A stretch of 64,000 nucleotides of DNA from NCBI GenBank assembly GCA_051453625.1, contig JBOZIK010000001.1, positions 166,501,942 through 166,565,941 on the forward strand, in the 5' to 3' direction. Origin of the DNA: Welwitschia mirabilis (Eukaryota; Gnetophyta; Gnetopsida; Welwitschiales). Of the stretch, positions 12,011 through 25,520 are shown piece after piece. Within the stretch, counting starts at the first letter, position 1. Each line of letters begins with the position of its first letter. The position numbers and the translations under genes are program-made. The notes beneath the pieces were generated by a model. That model made no database searches. It saw only the letters and a list, made by a program, of their open reading frames with translations, and was not told where the DNA came from.

Positions 12011-15000
12011 GGTTTTATTTTTTTCCTATTCATGTAAGGAAACAAAACCATACAAAAAGATGTAGATAAATACTTAAGTTATCATAATGCTTTTCAAGTT
12101 TTCCTATGTAACTCTTAATAGACATTGTTTCTATTTATATTAGACATTATTAATTTATCAAAAATATTTTTACAATAGAATGCTAATGCAATTTGATAAA
12201 ATTACTGAAACACACTGTTTGTAGGTTTGTAGTTTGAATGATGAAGAATTAAAAGAAAATATGATGGAATTACTAGAAATGATAATTTTACCAATTAAGT
12301 TGCAAATTTATGTAATAGAATATATATTAAAAAAAATAATGTATTATGCAATTTAACATAGAGCGTTTGGTAGAAAATAATTTTAACTTCAATTTTTTAA
12401 ATTTATAAAAAAGGTATTTATCAATAACAAAAAACATAGATGGGATCTAAGAATTTGATAATAGAATTGCGCCTACCCTCATTGCAACTAGGAATGTAAA
12501 AATGAATATAAATAATACTTGGATAAAGTGTTATCCACCTAATAGTTTTGAGGAAAGTTTAAATAAATCCATACTTTTATGCTTCACATGTACGTAGCTT
12601 CTATAAAACATATTAAATATTTTTATAATTTCAATAAAAGTATATATACAAAATAGAAAAATAGAAAAATAAATATAATACCTAACAATAGGATCAAAAA
12701 CTGACTATTCCTTGAATTCTATAATAGATTTGTTCTACAAAAGATGTTTTCGAGTTTTTTAGGTATCAGTAGTAATTTTAAATAAGAAACTAGGGTGTTT
12801 TATTATAGCATAGTTAACTTAATTATCATTCTCCCATGAGGACTACAAAGGTCCTTTAATTCTTATAAGAACTGATAGGCATTTTAAAGTAGGTGTTATT
12901 AGAAAGATGTTTAGAAAGTAATTTAAGAAAAAACTTCACTTAATAAGATATCTTCTCTTAGAATTCAAGAATACTTATTCACAAGATAATATATCATGCA
13001 AAACCTAGATTATTCATTGCATATTCTAAATGTAGTGAAAGTACTAATAATGGAAATGCTATGTCTTATAATGAAATGTTAGAAAATACTCAAATAGCAT
13101 GAAAGGTATCATAAAATAAAATGTTAATCATCTAAATACTACAAAGAATTAAGGGAATAAATCTAATGAAAAAATATGAAAGAGAATTTATATTCTGCTA
13201 TTGCATAATTGTTTGTTTCAATACATGAACTAGATTTAAAATTATGTTAGCACCTAGTATCACTCTTTCATAGGGATAATTGGGATTGGCTAAATAAACA
13301 CTGCACAATGTTGCTTATCTTGCAAGTTACAAGAGAAAGAAAGGAAAAAAGTAAAAGAGTTAAGAATTTGGCTTTGAAACTTCATTCAGAAAAGAGGGAA
13401 GCAAGCAAACTTGAAGTGTTCTCCCAATTTATCCTTCTTCAATTCCTCACTCAACCATATAGTAATTATCTTAAAACAAACTCTAGACTATCATGTATGA
13501 TGGCTCAAGTTATGATGACATAATCTTATTCACCACATAAGTGTTGGTAAATTTAAAAGTCATTGATCCTTCATAGCCTTAGGCTAATTAACTTAATGGA
13601 TCCACTCAATTGACCAAAGAATATTGATAGTTACCTGGTTACTTAAGCATTCCTAATATAAAGTGGTTTGAAAAAAAAACAACTCTTAAGTATTAAATCA
13701 AATAAAGGAACATTACATAAGAGATGGAAGGAAGCTAGAAGAACTCCTGAAGATATCCTCGAAATCAAGCTCGCTTCCCTAATAAGCACTTACAAGGTGA
13801 TTGCAATTTAATGCTCCAAAGATTCTATGCTTTTACCAAAATGAACGATGACATAATGAAGGGCTTAAGACCACTTTATAAGTAAGGATAGGGATGGGGG
13901 TAGTTACAAGCCTTTGGCTTATAACGTTAGGTAAGTAGTTACAAAATGATGGCATTATGTAGGCCATTTCTCATCTTTCATTAGGTAAATATCATCATGA
14001 CAAGGTCAAAACTTAACTCTTACATGCTTTTTTTTTTTTTTTTTTTTTTTTGCTAATTACTACTGTCATCATATGTCTTTGATATCATCCTACTTATTAA
14101 TGCTACATGTTTTTGTTGCATGTCATCGTCATCACTGCCACATGTCATCAAAGATGTAAGTTATTTCTGAGGTGAAATATGTTCAAGTTTATAACTACAT
14201 TTAATTAAATTTTGCAAGACAATTTAGAAACATGAGACTTGAGGTGATCTACTCTCAAAGACTAACAGTTTTGGATGACCTATATGGTGACACCAATGTT
14301 TTAGGTTAGATATTGATCATATTTTATAATGTTCCTCAAAATGTGATAATTAACCTAAAGATATCATGGGAAAATCATAAGTCCATAATTAATATAAAAA
14401 AATAATAGAAGACATCTTTTATGATAATTTAGTTATATTAATATCTTTTATTAAGATAAATTGATTAATTAACTTCATTAAAATATCAATTTTTACATGT
14501 TAACAACAATCAATAGTTTTAATTAAATCAGAGATGGTAAAATGAAGCAAATCCGATCATAGATGAAAGTTCATTCACTAATGATGTAAACATTACAAAG
14601 AATACCAAATCATAAATTAAGATATTAAGAAAGGTATGATAGAATTTGCATAAATTAGTCATTACTCATACCTAATAAGGGAGAAAGAATCCTTAAACTC
14701 TCATGATGAAACAATTCATTTTGATAGCCATTAGAATTTTAGATTTAGAATAGTACAGTTACAATGTATGATGAAGAATAACACTCCAATAATCACAAAA
14801 TCTAAGCTCTGAAATCAATTAGCATATGAAAGATGAAATATGAAGGATAATTAATCCTTAAAGTAGGCTATGATTTTATAGCTCTTCTTAATATTGAAGA
14901 TATCTGTTGATTTTTTCTTCTTCTTAATAAATGGGTAGCATTAGATCTCCTAAGTGGTAGGACATGGATGTGCAATCCCCTATCTTTGAAAACTAGTTTG

Positions 15001-15350
15001 GCACTAGGATATGAGGTTATTACATTAACTTATCATCCTTTTAGCTTATTCTTCTTAATACAATTCACTTGGCCTTGAAATGTTAGTGACACTAGAAATT
15101 CAAATAGCAATGTTAGCCCCTTTTATCGATTAAGACTAAGGGAAGTCTAAGTAGCTTAAAATAACTTGTAAATTAAATATAAAAATCAGTTCTTATTAAT
15201 AAAAATTTTAAAATTTAATGAATAAAATATAATTAACAATAAATTAATTATAAAGATGGTGTGTACAACCTTGAAAATATCTTAATTTACTAATATTTAG
15301 AGGCTAGATACATAAAAACGTTTGTTAAACTCTTTATGACTATGTTAGAT
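12011..15350. other. Anonymous AT-rich sequence with a T22 tract
   Basis: I see no gene in this 3.3-kb stretch. A homopolymer of about 22 T lies near 14,031-14,052. A 71-codon forward frame at 13,308-13,523 has no recognisable domain. Confidence 0.35.
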
Positions 15351-17170
15351 AGTCATAAAAAATTTCAAGGAATACCTTTAAGCTATTAATAATAAGATCT
15401 AGAAGGAACCTAACAAGAAGAGTAATATATATAAGTTGCAACTATAATATTTTTGAAAACTAAAAATTTACCTATGAGAGATTTGTAACCTTCTATTTAT
15501 TAATCTTTTTCTAGATTTTATTGATGATATTTATTTGAAGACTAGAACTTATAACTCTAACAGAAAGAGGTATCCCTAAAACTTTAAAAATATCATTTTG
15601 AGATAGGACTTTCTAAGGTTTTAGAAAGTGAGGCTATGTTTTGGTTTTTATAAAAAAAATTAAAGATTTATCCTAATTGGTAATACAGCCTGAAAGAGCG
15701 TAGTATTCTTGAAGCCTAAACAACAATCTATTTTTAAAAAATTGTTTTATTCATAATGAATAAAGAATAATCATGTGCAAAGTGCATATTAACAAGTTAT
15801 GTTTGGTTTTGTTAAATCTAAGTTCCCTAAATTAGACAATTAGCTTCATCATTCCTAATAGCATGAGACAAAAAGTCTATTACAATGATGAATAGCAATG
15901 AAGATAAAGGACAACCCTACTAAGTATAACACTAAATAGGAAAAGATGGAGATACATCAACATATATGATTATGAAAGCATTAACATCACAAAAGACCCA
16001 TTTTACTATTCCAATAAAGTAAGGTTCAAAATCCAAAACTGTTAGAATTTTAGCAATGAATTATCATTATATCTTATCATAGGATTTGGCATATTCAATC
16101 TTAATAAAAGCTATATCTTGATTGGTATCATATGCCCATTGGCATCCTTTCTAGGATGCTACAACATTATTTAAAGTATATCTCCATAGTAAAAAATCTT
16201 ATTATTCTTTACAAATAATGTCAACAATTACTTTTTACAAACTTTCAACTAAACAGTTAATCCAAATTTTATAAGAGATATTCAATAAAGTGATTAGTCT
16301 CTAACTTGAAATTAATCTTAGGTTTCCTAACTTAGAAAAAATTCTTATGTTACCTCTATTAATATTTAGATATAAACTTTTTTTATCAATGGCTTCTTAA
16401 ATAATGTTGAAATAATCATTACTAATGAGTTCCTAATGTTGTTTAGAAAATTCAATAGATAAATCATACTCATTAAGTGCCTTTCCATTATTCATATAAA
16501 AGCAAACTTCTAAAAGTTATTATAAATTAATAGGTTCTTGAAGTAGTTAAAAAAAAAACTCCTGACTAAGTTTTATCTGAATAATAGAGCTGCCTTTGAC
16601 AAAGTTATCATAGTCAAAAGGTTTAACTTTGAGTACTCATTTAGTAGTCAAAACATTTAGCTTTGAATACTCATTTAAAATGTTGGTCTTATTCTAGAAA
16701 ATTTGATTTATAGTTAGTAATTTTTATAAAACTAAGTAAAAGATATTGCATCTAGATCTAATCATTATTAGACCTAAGGAATTTATAGAATTTCTTAGTT
16801 GTGTAGTCTTGAATATTTAAATAATACAATCTACTTTTGATGAAAGCATGTTGATCATAGTAAATTTCTCAATAATGTTAAATTTATTTGGCCTTTTCTG
16901 ATAAAAATACAAATAATAATTAAATAGGTATTTATAAATATCCTAATTAAACTGATTGACAATTAAAGTTAACCTATGATATTTGCCTCACAAAAGTTGA
17001 GCAATTTTCTTACATGCATATTTGACATAAGAATAAACATGACACATACTACTAGGAAATGTATCCTAAGAAGAATGTGGGTAGAGGTTTCACATTCTAA
17101 GATGTAGTAAGAATATTTTACGTAGTAGGTCCAATAAAAATGCATAGATTTAGGCAAAAAAGGTAATTAT
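15350..17170 (-). mobile_element. LINE-C: reverse LINE fragment with RT
   Basis: The reverse-strand reading from about 16,560 down to 15,700 gives NRGNIRIFSKLGN, LITLLNISYKIW, IAFIKIEYAKSYDKI, GCPLSSLLFIIVIDFLSHAI and HFAHDYSLF. These are, in order, the conserved blocks of a non-LTR RT. The catalytic FADD box is FAHD at 15,770-15,781. The block wording differs from LINE-A, B and D, so this is a separate LINE lineage. Domains 5' of RT are unclear in 16,600-17,170 and the 3' end near 15,350 is a guess. Confidence 0.65.
16613..16680. repeat. Short tandem duplication (34 bp x 2)
   Basis: Two adjacent copies begin GTCAAAAGGTTTAACTTTGA and GTCAAAACATTTAGCTTTGA, and both continue with a (G/A)TACTCATTTA-type sequence. 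There are only a few mismatches. It lies within the LINE-C region. Confidence 0.6.
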
Positions 17171-18939
17171 TATATTAAGTATTATTGCAGGAGAAATTAA
17201 TTTAAAACAGAATTAGTTTATGATTTAAGAGGATGGTAGATTGACAAAACTTAGTATAATGAATAAAACTTTAAAAGGAAATTTAATAATACAAAGTAAT
17301 CAAGATGATGATAAATAGATTTAGATGTGAATCAATGATTATTCTAAGAATGTGATCAATTAAAGAAGTGATGAATATAATCATTAACATTTATTAAATA
17401 AAATTATTCTTTAAAACATAGCTTATTGCCTAGATCAAGATCACTAATAGGTTATAAGAGTCCTATAACTTTATCTAAATATTATTGTAACACACTTATT
17501 CTTATCATAAATCACATACAAATTTATTTTAATTAATTAATTAGACAATTACACAATTGACTATCATAGCAGATTAATCAGATTTAACTAAAAGAAATAC
17601 TCTCAACATCCCACAAGCTACCCTTTAGAAGAACTATAACATGATAGCTTATATGATAAACATCACATCCTAGTTTCAGAATGTTTAGAAGACTTGAATA
17701 AGAACACACAATAAATTCATAAAATTGCATTAAGAAACATATAATGAAGTGTGTAAGTCATGGTCGAGTGGTTGGTTGATCTACAATAAGCAATCACTTA
17801 TATGTATCCTTATTGGAGGAACTCAGACCACACATAGTTTTATCTTAAATCCTTTTTCCATTTCCAGTAATATATATACTGGTATGATAGGCTTAGGTGG
17901 TCCTTTTCAGTGAGCAAATAGGCCAACAAACACCTAAATCTCATAAAATAACCACATCCATATAAATTCATAGAAAACATCATATAATGTATATCCATAC
18001 AAAATATAGGAAACAAATAGTTAAGTGTCCCATGGACCTCTAGTCCAACCATCCATTAACCACTACTACAAGGCCATGAACTCACAGGTCAGATATAAAT
18101 AATCTGGCTTGACCACACATCGTTCATGGGAATTGATCTCATAGCATCACTATCTGAGCGTGCCCTCCATTAGGCAACTGCATAACTCCTCATTATAAAG
18201 ATCATCCATGTATATCATCTATCATACTATCATTCATAGATCGACTATGTATAATTTCCTCCTTTATGAGGCCCACCTGCCACTTGATAAAACATGACCT
18301 ATAAGTCATGTAGTAGATCTCCCACTAATTGACCATCCATATCACATATCATAGATTTATCATATACTTGCTTCTTAATGGAGCACATCCTCCTCTGGGC
18401 AAATCATGACTCTCAGCTATGAAGGTTAATCTTCAATCATGAATCATCCACATATATGCCTTCCCTAAAGGTTTCCTTTCTCGAAGACTAGGACATGCTA
18501 CACTGCTCTTTTTATAACCCATCATATAGTAAATATATAGTAGATGATGTGTATCAAATAAAAATATCCAATCTGTATGCTTATATGGCATTAAGTCAAA
18601 GATCAAGATCAATCAGGATCTAGTACAAATGATTGATGACCAATGACACAAATATCAGAATCCAGATATACAATATCAACATACATGCTATTTCTATACG
18701 TCATCGTCATAGGTATATTACATTCATCATAAATCAATTTACATTATCATAATTGTCATCATCGGCTCTTTCATTATTGATATATCACATGCACCATTGG
18801 ATCACTTAATCCATGTCATCGATAATCAATCAAACGAACATGAGACTCATGATTTAGTTGTCAACATAATTATCATAAGCTAAGCATATTTCTAATTAGA
18901 TTATTAGTTAAGGATAATTACTATATTAATGATTATTAC

Positions 18940-19060
18940 CATCGCTCCACTGCCTCATTCAGTACATTTATGGATTACCATCCCACTACCTCATTCAACA
19001 CATCTAGGGGTTATAATTCCTACTACCTCATTCGGTGCATCTGTGGGTTATCATCACAAT
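18940..19060. repeat. Tandem repeat, about 50 bp x 3
   Basis: Three imperfect units contain CC(A/T)CTGCCTCATTC or ACTACCTCATTC followed by a (G/A)(G/A)TTAT(C/A)AT-type sequence. The corresponding place in the right arm (about 42,790-42,860) has two units, so the copy number differs between the arms. Confidence 0.6.
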
Positions 19061-20585
19061 CCCCTTAATTAGGGTTTATTATAGTTTAATTATAATTAAT
19101 GATAGTTAATTATTATAATCCATTTAATAGTTATTTAAATAGGTAGTTGTTTATTAGATCCTAAATAGAACTCACTATGCTTTTGCTATGTAACTCTGGT
19201 TTCTAATCTAATTGTGGGCACAACACTCTATGGGTTATGGGTTCAGTACTCATTAGTCATAAAGATAGGTCCTCAGAACTGTTTTACTATTGTTTTACCA
19301 TATACATCATTAGAAACATTGTAATTTACCATTCGTTAATTGTCATCAAGATCTATGTGACTTACATCTGTACTGGATTTATTTAATTTACCTTGTTCAA
19401 ACTATCTATTTATGTCCAAATTGTCTATTTTTATCCCAATACTAGGTTTTTAGCTTAGTAGTTGAACATACTGCTTAGGTATTATACTTAACTAGTATTA
19501 TTGCTTATACTCTAAGTTATCGTTTGATGATCCTTTTCTCTTATTTTTTTCATGTAATTTTCTTACATTATTTTAGAGGCACAAACTAATTATTAAGAAA
19601 GCTAAATAAACATTTCATTTAATTATGTTTAAGGTTACATTTATTTTGTATGTTACCTTTAATTATATAAGTCTTTATCCATTCAAAATCCAATGATTCC
19701 TCTCCCAATTATTTTCTATGTTTAATTAAACTTTCTTGGGCAAGCTCATTGTCTTTCTTTGTATCATTATGTTACATTATGACATATTCTTCCCTACTTA
19801 TATTTCCCTATAACATCAACTAAGACTAGATAATATATAGATAAGCCGATCTAGAAGTTGATATTCTATCAGATTTAACATCCTTAGGGCTAATACATTT
19901 ACATCATAATTTACTCCTTTTTACTTAATTATTTACATACCATTTTGTTCTTTATTATACACATATGCATTTCCTACTCAAACTTATATTTATTTTACCT
20001 TTATATTTATGTGTTTACTATTTTCCTATATTTTATCCTTATATTCTATAACCTCTTCTCACCATTTACTTTTTATCATTTTATGATACTTTAAAATTAC
20101 TATTATTACTTTTCCTTTATTATTATTTTCCTATGGTGAAAGCCTTTTTCCAATATTTTATATTTTTTTAAATTTTCTAGCTAGCTATATTATCTTAAGC
20201 TTCCCTGCTACGCTATCATTTACTTGTTAACAATACCCCCTAACCATTTAAATATTTATTATTTAGCATTTGTCTTAACTTTTACCTCCCTTACCAATCA
20301 TTATTTACTATAATATTTACCATCTTTAATTACCTTTATAATGTAGATTTTCTAAGCAATATTTGTTGCTATGACTTAATTTTTTTTTCTTTTTTTAACT
20401 TGAACTTCTCTGCCCTTCCATTTATGTGGCCTCCTCTCCATTTGATATATCTTTTATACTACCTTATAACACCCCTTTTTATTTTAATCCCTTTTATTTC
20501 ATGCTATATCAGTGACCCTTGTTTTTCGAGGGCCACCACTTGGCCCAATGCATGTAAGCCAAGTGGGTCTTCCCTTTCCTTCATG

Positions 20586-20591
<6 letters not shown>

Positions 20592-20628
<37 letters not shown>
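20592..20628. repeat. (TA)n microsatellite
   Basis: About 18 TA units. The matching place in the right arm (about 24,670) has no TA expansion, so it arose after the arms separated. Confidence 0.9.
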
Positions 20629-20630
<2 letters not shown>

Positions 20631-21510
20631 CCCCTTTATGACTTTGTTTTTATATCTTCTAACTTTACTTATTATTTTGTCCATGTAATATACAATTTCC
20701 TTCTTTAGAATCCTTAACATTATAATTATACCTATCTTATTATATCTTACCTCATAATTGTCTTGTATTCATTTCTAAGGGCAACTCCTTAACACATTCT
20801 TAATAATTTATAAGCACCCTCTTCAACCCAATAATATACTTGGCTCCTTAAAGTTCTTAATTAATTTTTATAATCTTTCATTAGAACAACCCATGGATAA
20901 CTTATTATTTATAAATAATTTTAAATTCTAATATGACCCACGGTTTCCCTTCATTCAAATGAAGACTTTTGCATGTGGGAAACGTGTCCCTTTCCTTGGC
21001 CCTCCACTTGTTAATCATGCATCATTCCTACAAACCCTAGCCTCCCTTTCTCATGTTTGCATCCCCAAAACCCCAAATATTCTTTCATTTGCCCATTTGC
21101 TCTTCTAACCCTATGTTCCTCTTCTCCTTCCTCAAAGCTACAATCCCAAGAATCTGCAAAAATGCAAACATTTTATGTGAGATAACATTGGCTGCTAATA
21201 TCCACGACATCAAATGGAAACATATAATCTCAGGTGCAGATTAGTTTTAACTTGTATTCTTATCGGCTTTTAAGGATTTCTCATCTTTTTACTATGCAAA
21301 GGAGGGATTACAACAGTGTTTGACTTTCAGTATTCAGTAAGACAACTACAATTCTTCCCATAGTGTCCTTTTCCTTGGCCCATAGCTTGCTATAACGGTT
21401 TGTGTTCAAAACCACAATATCTGTTTTGAAGCTCACGGTGCTTATTCTTTGCAAACCGACATTCACCTTGCACTCACATTGTTTACCTTCATGCTTATGG
21501 CATTAGAATG

Positions 21511-24019
21511 CCCTTAAGGTCAGTTGAGTTATGTAAGGGTTGGGATCTTGTGACACACAATATTGTGAATGAGTTAATAAGGTAGTTAAGAAATGATAAG
21601 GAAGATTAAGAGGATGTCAAAAGTTTAATATATGATTTAATATGATCATTAATATTAATTAGTATAATAATGTAAGAGGTTAAGATGGGGTAAGATACAT
21701 AGTGAAATATGTATTAATGTTATCATTATTTTAAAATTATAATTGATTAAGGAATATTCATATCCATAGTAAGTATTAGTATTGATTAGGAGATAGATGA
21801 CATATATGACGTTTATTAGAATATGTTATGAGGAATTTATTAATAAATGGATTATGTTTTGTATTATTAATAATTTATTTTATTAATTAAAATATAATGG
21901 AGTAGTTAAAGTGAGATGCTTTAACTAAATAAGTTTAAATTATGTCATTAAAAATATGTTAAATGATTAATAAAGATTATGGAAATTATAATATTAGAAA
22001 TGGATTCTGTCATGGTTAAATGTATTGATCTAGTAAGGACATGGTTTTTAATATAAATAATTAATAGTTAATTCATAAATAGTAAATTAAATAAAATGAA
22101 ATTGAGACAAGGTATCATTTGAATATATAATGTGAAGTGCCATATAAATATTAAATGTTAACATTGGTTACATGACAATGTTAAGGTGTCAAATCATTGA
22201 TGAAGTGGAAGTACATTTTTAAGGTAGCTACATATTAATTTATATGGCATTTTGCATGTAAAGGAAGCACGTTTTAGAAGGTTTCTGCATATTAAGAAGG
22301 TATCAATGTTAACTATGAGATGGCTTTATGCATGATAATTTCATGCATAAGAACAAGTAGCCCATTCTTGAAAATTAAGTGCTTTAAGAGCTAACCTTTG
22401 CAATGAAGAGGCAGTTGAACATTATGATTCTTATTTGATAACATTTTGATGGTTCTTTGAATCTCACTACTGGAAGATGAATTTTGCAAGAAGGATTTAA
22501 AGGTTGAGAAGAAAGGAGGAGGATATCATCCATAGCTTTACTTTACAAACCTCCTTGATCATAGAAGTTAGTTAGATTTAAATAATGATTAATTACACTA
22601 TTTTAGTAAGTAAAATTTATTAATGATTAGGTTGCCAATTAGAGTTAACTAACATTTTAGCTTTATTATAAGAAGTAATTTATTTAGGCCTTTCTTGGTC
22701 AATTTTGAATATTGTTGTAAAACCTTGTACCCTGTCTATTTTAAAATGCTATTATTAATTAGATTTTATTTTATGTGTAAATTTTATCTATTATTTGATA
22801 AAAGGGAGGCCTACATCAGTTGTTATTAGACTCTTAATCCTTAAATCTATAAGTTCATTCTTAAAACCTCACATGTAACTAAGATCTAAAACCACATGCT
22901 TGATACTATAATTATCTAGACATTTCACCCCAACTTTATCAAGGGCATCATTATTATCCTTGTAGATTACGCTTATGTTTCAAAATTGATAGAAGAAGAA
23001 ACAAACCCAAGCTCATGACATATTAACAAAAACCGGATTGAAGCATTGAACAATGCAACAAGTTCTCAATACCAACTAAAAATATCACTTATGTCAAATA
23101 TGTTAAGTCCTTTCAACAATTTTTAATAAAATTGGCTTAAAGACTATTTTAGGAATCATCTTCTGTTTACCTTCAATGATTTATAAACTTTCTAGTTGCA
23201 ACATGTTTTACTATCCAAATACTTAATCTTTCCATCTCATGATTTCTCTCTTTTTTTCTCATACTCTATGAAGAAATTACCTAAATAATATTTTAGAATA
23301 CTACTTTAAATAGGACATGCTGGAAACACTCCCTTTCATGTAAGATACATTGTGGAATATTGGATGAATAAATTAATACCTGCTGTAATAAACAAATTGC
23401 ATTATTTTACAACCCAGATACAAAGTAGAACAGTAACATAAAAGGTAGCATAAGCATAACTTCTAAAGGAGAAGAACCAAAAGTTTCGAAGGAAAATAAT
23501 TAAATATACTAAAATGTTTTAGACAGTTCCAGCGTAGATGCAGACTTGTCTCTGCTTTTTAGCATTTTGATTTTATGGCTTTTGTTAATGAAAAATAACA
23601 AAATGAGCAGGTGGGTATGTCGATTTCCATTCCAGCTCATTTCAAAAGCTTCTTCAATAAAATTACCAGGAAATACATATAAGCTGAGCTTTATTTTTGG
23701 GCTTGTACTTGAATTCTTCAAGCATGCTTACTGTAATATTTCCCGCAAACATTTCTGGAAAGAAAAACCTATTCGAACACTGGGTCATTGTAAAGGGCCA
23801 AAAAAAGAAAAAAAAAATGGTGCAAGGGTAGAAGGCGTATGTGAGGCCGTTAGAAGGAAGCGACTGTAGCAGGAGCTGTCGTCCCTCAGGGAAGCCAGCA
23901 ATGATGCCTTGAAAGATGTTCTCCAATGCCGTCTACACTGTAAGACCTATCGTAGGATTTATAAAACGAGTAAAAAAGATGAAACAGTAGAAAGAAAACC
24001 ACATAAAATTTTAAAACCT
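21511..24019. other. Spacer between the inverted-repeat arms
   Basis: About 2.5 kb lies between the arms. Most is AT-rich and without signals. From about 23,500 to 23,940 the sequence is less AT-rich, and both strands have overlapping open frames of 70-107 codons (for example forward 23,546-23,869 and reverse 23,663-23,926). None has a domain I know. The reverse frame reads FQGIIAGFPEGRQLLLQSL, which looks exon-like, but no splice context supports it. Confidence 0.4.
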
Positions 24020-25194
24020 AACAATAAGCTGTGAAAACTACAACTAATGAAAACGCCGTGAGTGCGAGGCGGACACTGTGTTTACGAAGAACAGGCACTG
24101 CAAGCTTCGGAGCAGACACTACGGCTTTGAACGCACACCGTGAATGCAAGCTATGGGCCGACGGAAAGGACACCACGGAGGTAACGACAGTTGTCTTACC
24201 GAAAACTGCAGCTCAGACACCATTTGGGGTTTTAGAGATGCAGACTGAGAAACGAAAGCGAGGGTTTGTAGGAGCGATGCATGGGTAAAAAGTTGGGGGC
24301 CAAGAAAAGGAACATGTGTTCCACATGCAAAAGTCTCCATTTAAATGGTGTGAAGCCTTGGGCCATATTAGAATTTGTAATTATTTGAAAACAATAGGTT
24401 GTCCACGGCTGTTGTAATGAAAGATTACAAAAATTAATTAAGAACTTTAAGGAGCTAGGTATATTATGCGGGAGAGGGGGCGCTTATAAATTATTAAGAA
24501 TGTGTTAAGAAGTTGCCCTGAAAATGAATATAGGAAAATTATGGGGTAAGATATAATAAGTATGATTATAATCTAAAGGATTCTAAAGTGGGGAATTGTA
24601 TATTACATGGACAAATAGTAAGTGAAGTTAGAAGATATAAGAAGAAAGTCATAAATGGGAAATGAAGGAGAATACATAGTAAAATGAAATTGTAGATTTG
24701 TTATATAATGCATTAGGTAAGTGGTGGTCCTTAAAAAAGAAGGGTTAATGATATGGCATGAAATAAAAAGGGGTGTTATAACGCAATATAAAAGACATAT
24801 CGAGTGGCGAGGAGGCCACATAAATAAAAGGGTAGAGGAGTATTAAGTTTAAAAAAAAAAAATCATAGCAATAAATATTGTTTAGAGAATCTACATTATA
24901 AAGGTAATTAAAGATGGTAAATATTATAGCAAATAATGATTGGTAAGGAAGGTAAGGATTAAGGCAAATGCTAAATAATAAATATTTAAATGGTTAAGGG
25001 GCGTTGTTAATAAGCAAATGATGGCATAGCAAGGAAGCTTATAAAAATATAATCAGCTAGAAAATTTATAAAAATATAAAATGTTGGAAAAAGGATTTCA
25101 TCATAGGAAAATAATAATAAAGGAAAAATAACAATAAAAATTATCAAATATCATAAAATCATAAGTAAATGCTGAGAAGAGGTTATAAAATATG
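24020..25194. repeat. Right arm of inverted repeat, segment 1
   Basis: Reverse complement of about 20,045-21,510. It contains a CpG-rich stretch (24,040-24,240), while the left arm has TG or CA at most of the same sites: CTTCGGAGCAGACACTACGG here against CTTCAAAACAGATATTGTGG in the left arm. The two small opposed open frames in this stretch (24,031-24,288 and 24,119-24,340) are not conserved in the left arm, so I do not call them genes. Confidence 0.75.
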
Positions 25195-25445
25195 TTAATG
25201 ACTACTTACCAGAGTGGTAAGGTCACAAACACATGGACCCAGAGGTCGAAGTTCAAACCCCGGTAGTGGCAAGGAATACAAGTGGAATAGATTCCATAAG
25301 CCCATGTGTCACTAGCCATTTGTGTGGCACAAAATTACATACCTACTATCTCTTTAAACAAAAAATTACTAATATGCTAAATGAAAAAAGATTAAAATGC
25401 ACATACCTTAGCCAATTATTTAATTGAAAAAAGAGTTTATAGGAT
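25181..25445 (+). mobile_element. tRNA-derived SINE
   Basis: About 235 bp interrupts the right arm exactly where the left arm is continuous (GAGAAGAGGTTATA, near 20,055). It begins TGACTACTTACCAGAGTGGTAAGGTCAC (A-box-like) and contains GTTCAAACCCC at 25,251-25,261 (B-box-like), the internal Pol III promoter layout of tRNA-derived SINEs. Flanks GAGGTTATAAAATAT (25,181) and GAGTTTATAGGATAT (25,431) match at 12 of 15 sites and look like an aged target-site duplication. A LINE must supply the enzymes for its mobility. Confidence 0.7.
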
Positions 25446-25520
25446 ATAAGGACCAAATATAGGAAAATAGTAAATACATAAATATAAAGGTGAAATAAAT
25501 ATAAGTTTGAGTGTGAAATG
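25432..25520. repeat. Right arm of inverted repeat, segment 2
   Basis: It continues the right arm after the SINE and matches the reverse complement of about 19,965-20,055. It ends with AAATG, the left target-site duplication of Copia-1. Confidence 0.75.

Larger units (their letters stand above)
17480..21510. repeat. Left arm of large inverted repeat
   Basis: The reverse complement of this arm is found, in order, at 24,020-25,194, 25,432-25,520, 35,708-36,394 and 42,417-44,300. Clear anchors are 20,770-20,900 against 24,420-24,530, 19,960-20,060 against 25,436-25,520, 19,400-19,480 against 36,270-36,350, and 19,190-19,345 against 42,495-42,680. There are no domains or long open frames. This arm is poorer in CpG than the other. 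I do not recognise the element; a long-terminal-inverted-repeat transposon, two opposed solo LTRs or a fold-back are possible. Confidence 0.75.

Noticed and set aside
20400-20708. 102-codon forward open frame containing YIYIYI repeats
   Set aside because: The repeat is just the translated (TA)n microsatellite, and the frame is not conserved in the other inverted-repeat arm.
24031-24340. Two opposed open frames (85 and 73 codons) in CpG-rich sequence
   Set aside because: The homologous left arm does not keep either frame. This is a conserved repeat, not a gene.
25196-25431. A functional tRNA gene
   Set aside because: Only A-box- and B-box-like parts are present, with no cloverleaf stems that I could pair. 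It fits a SINE better.
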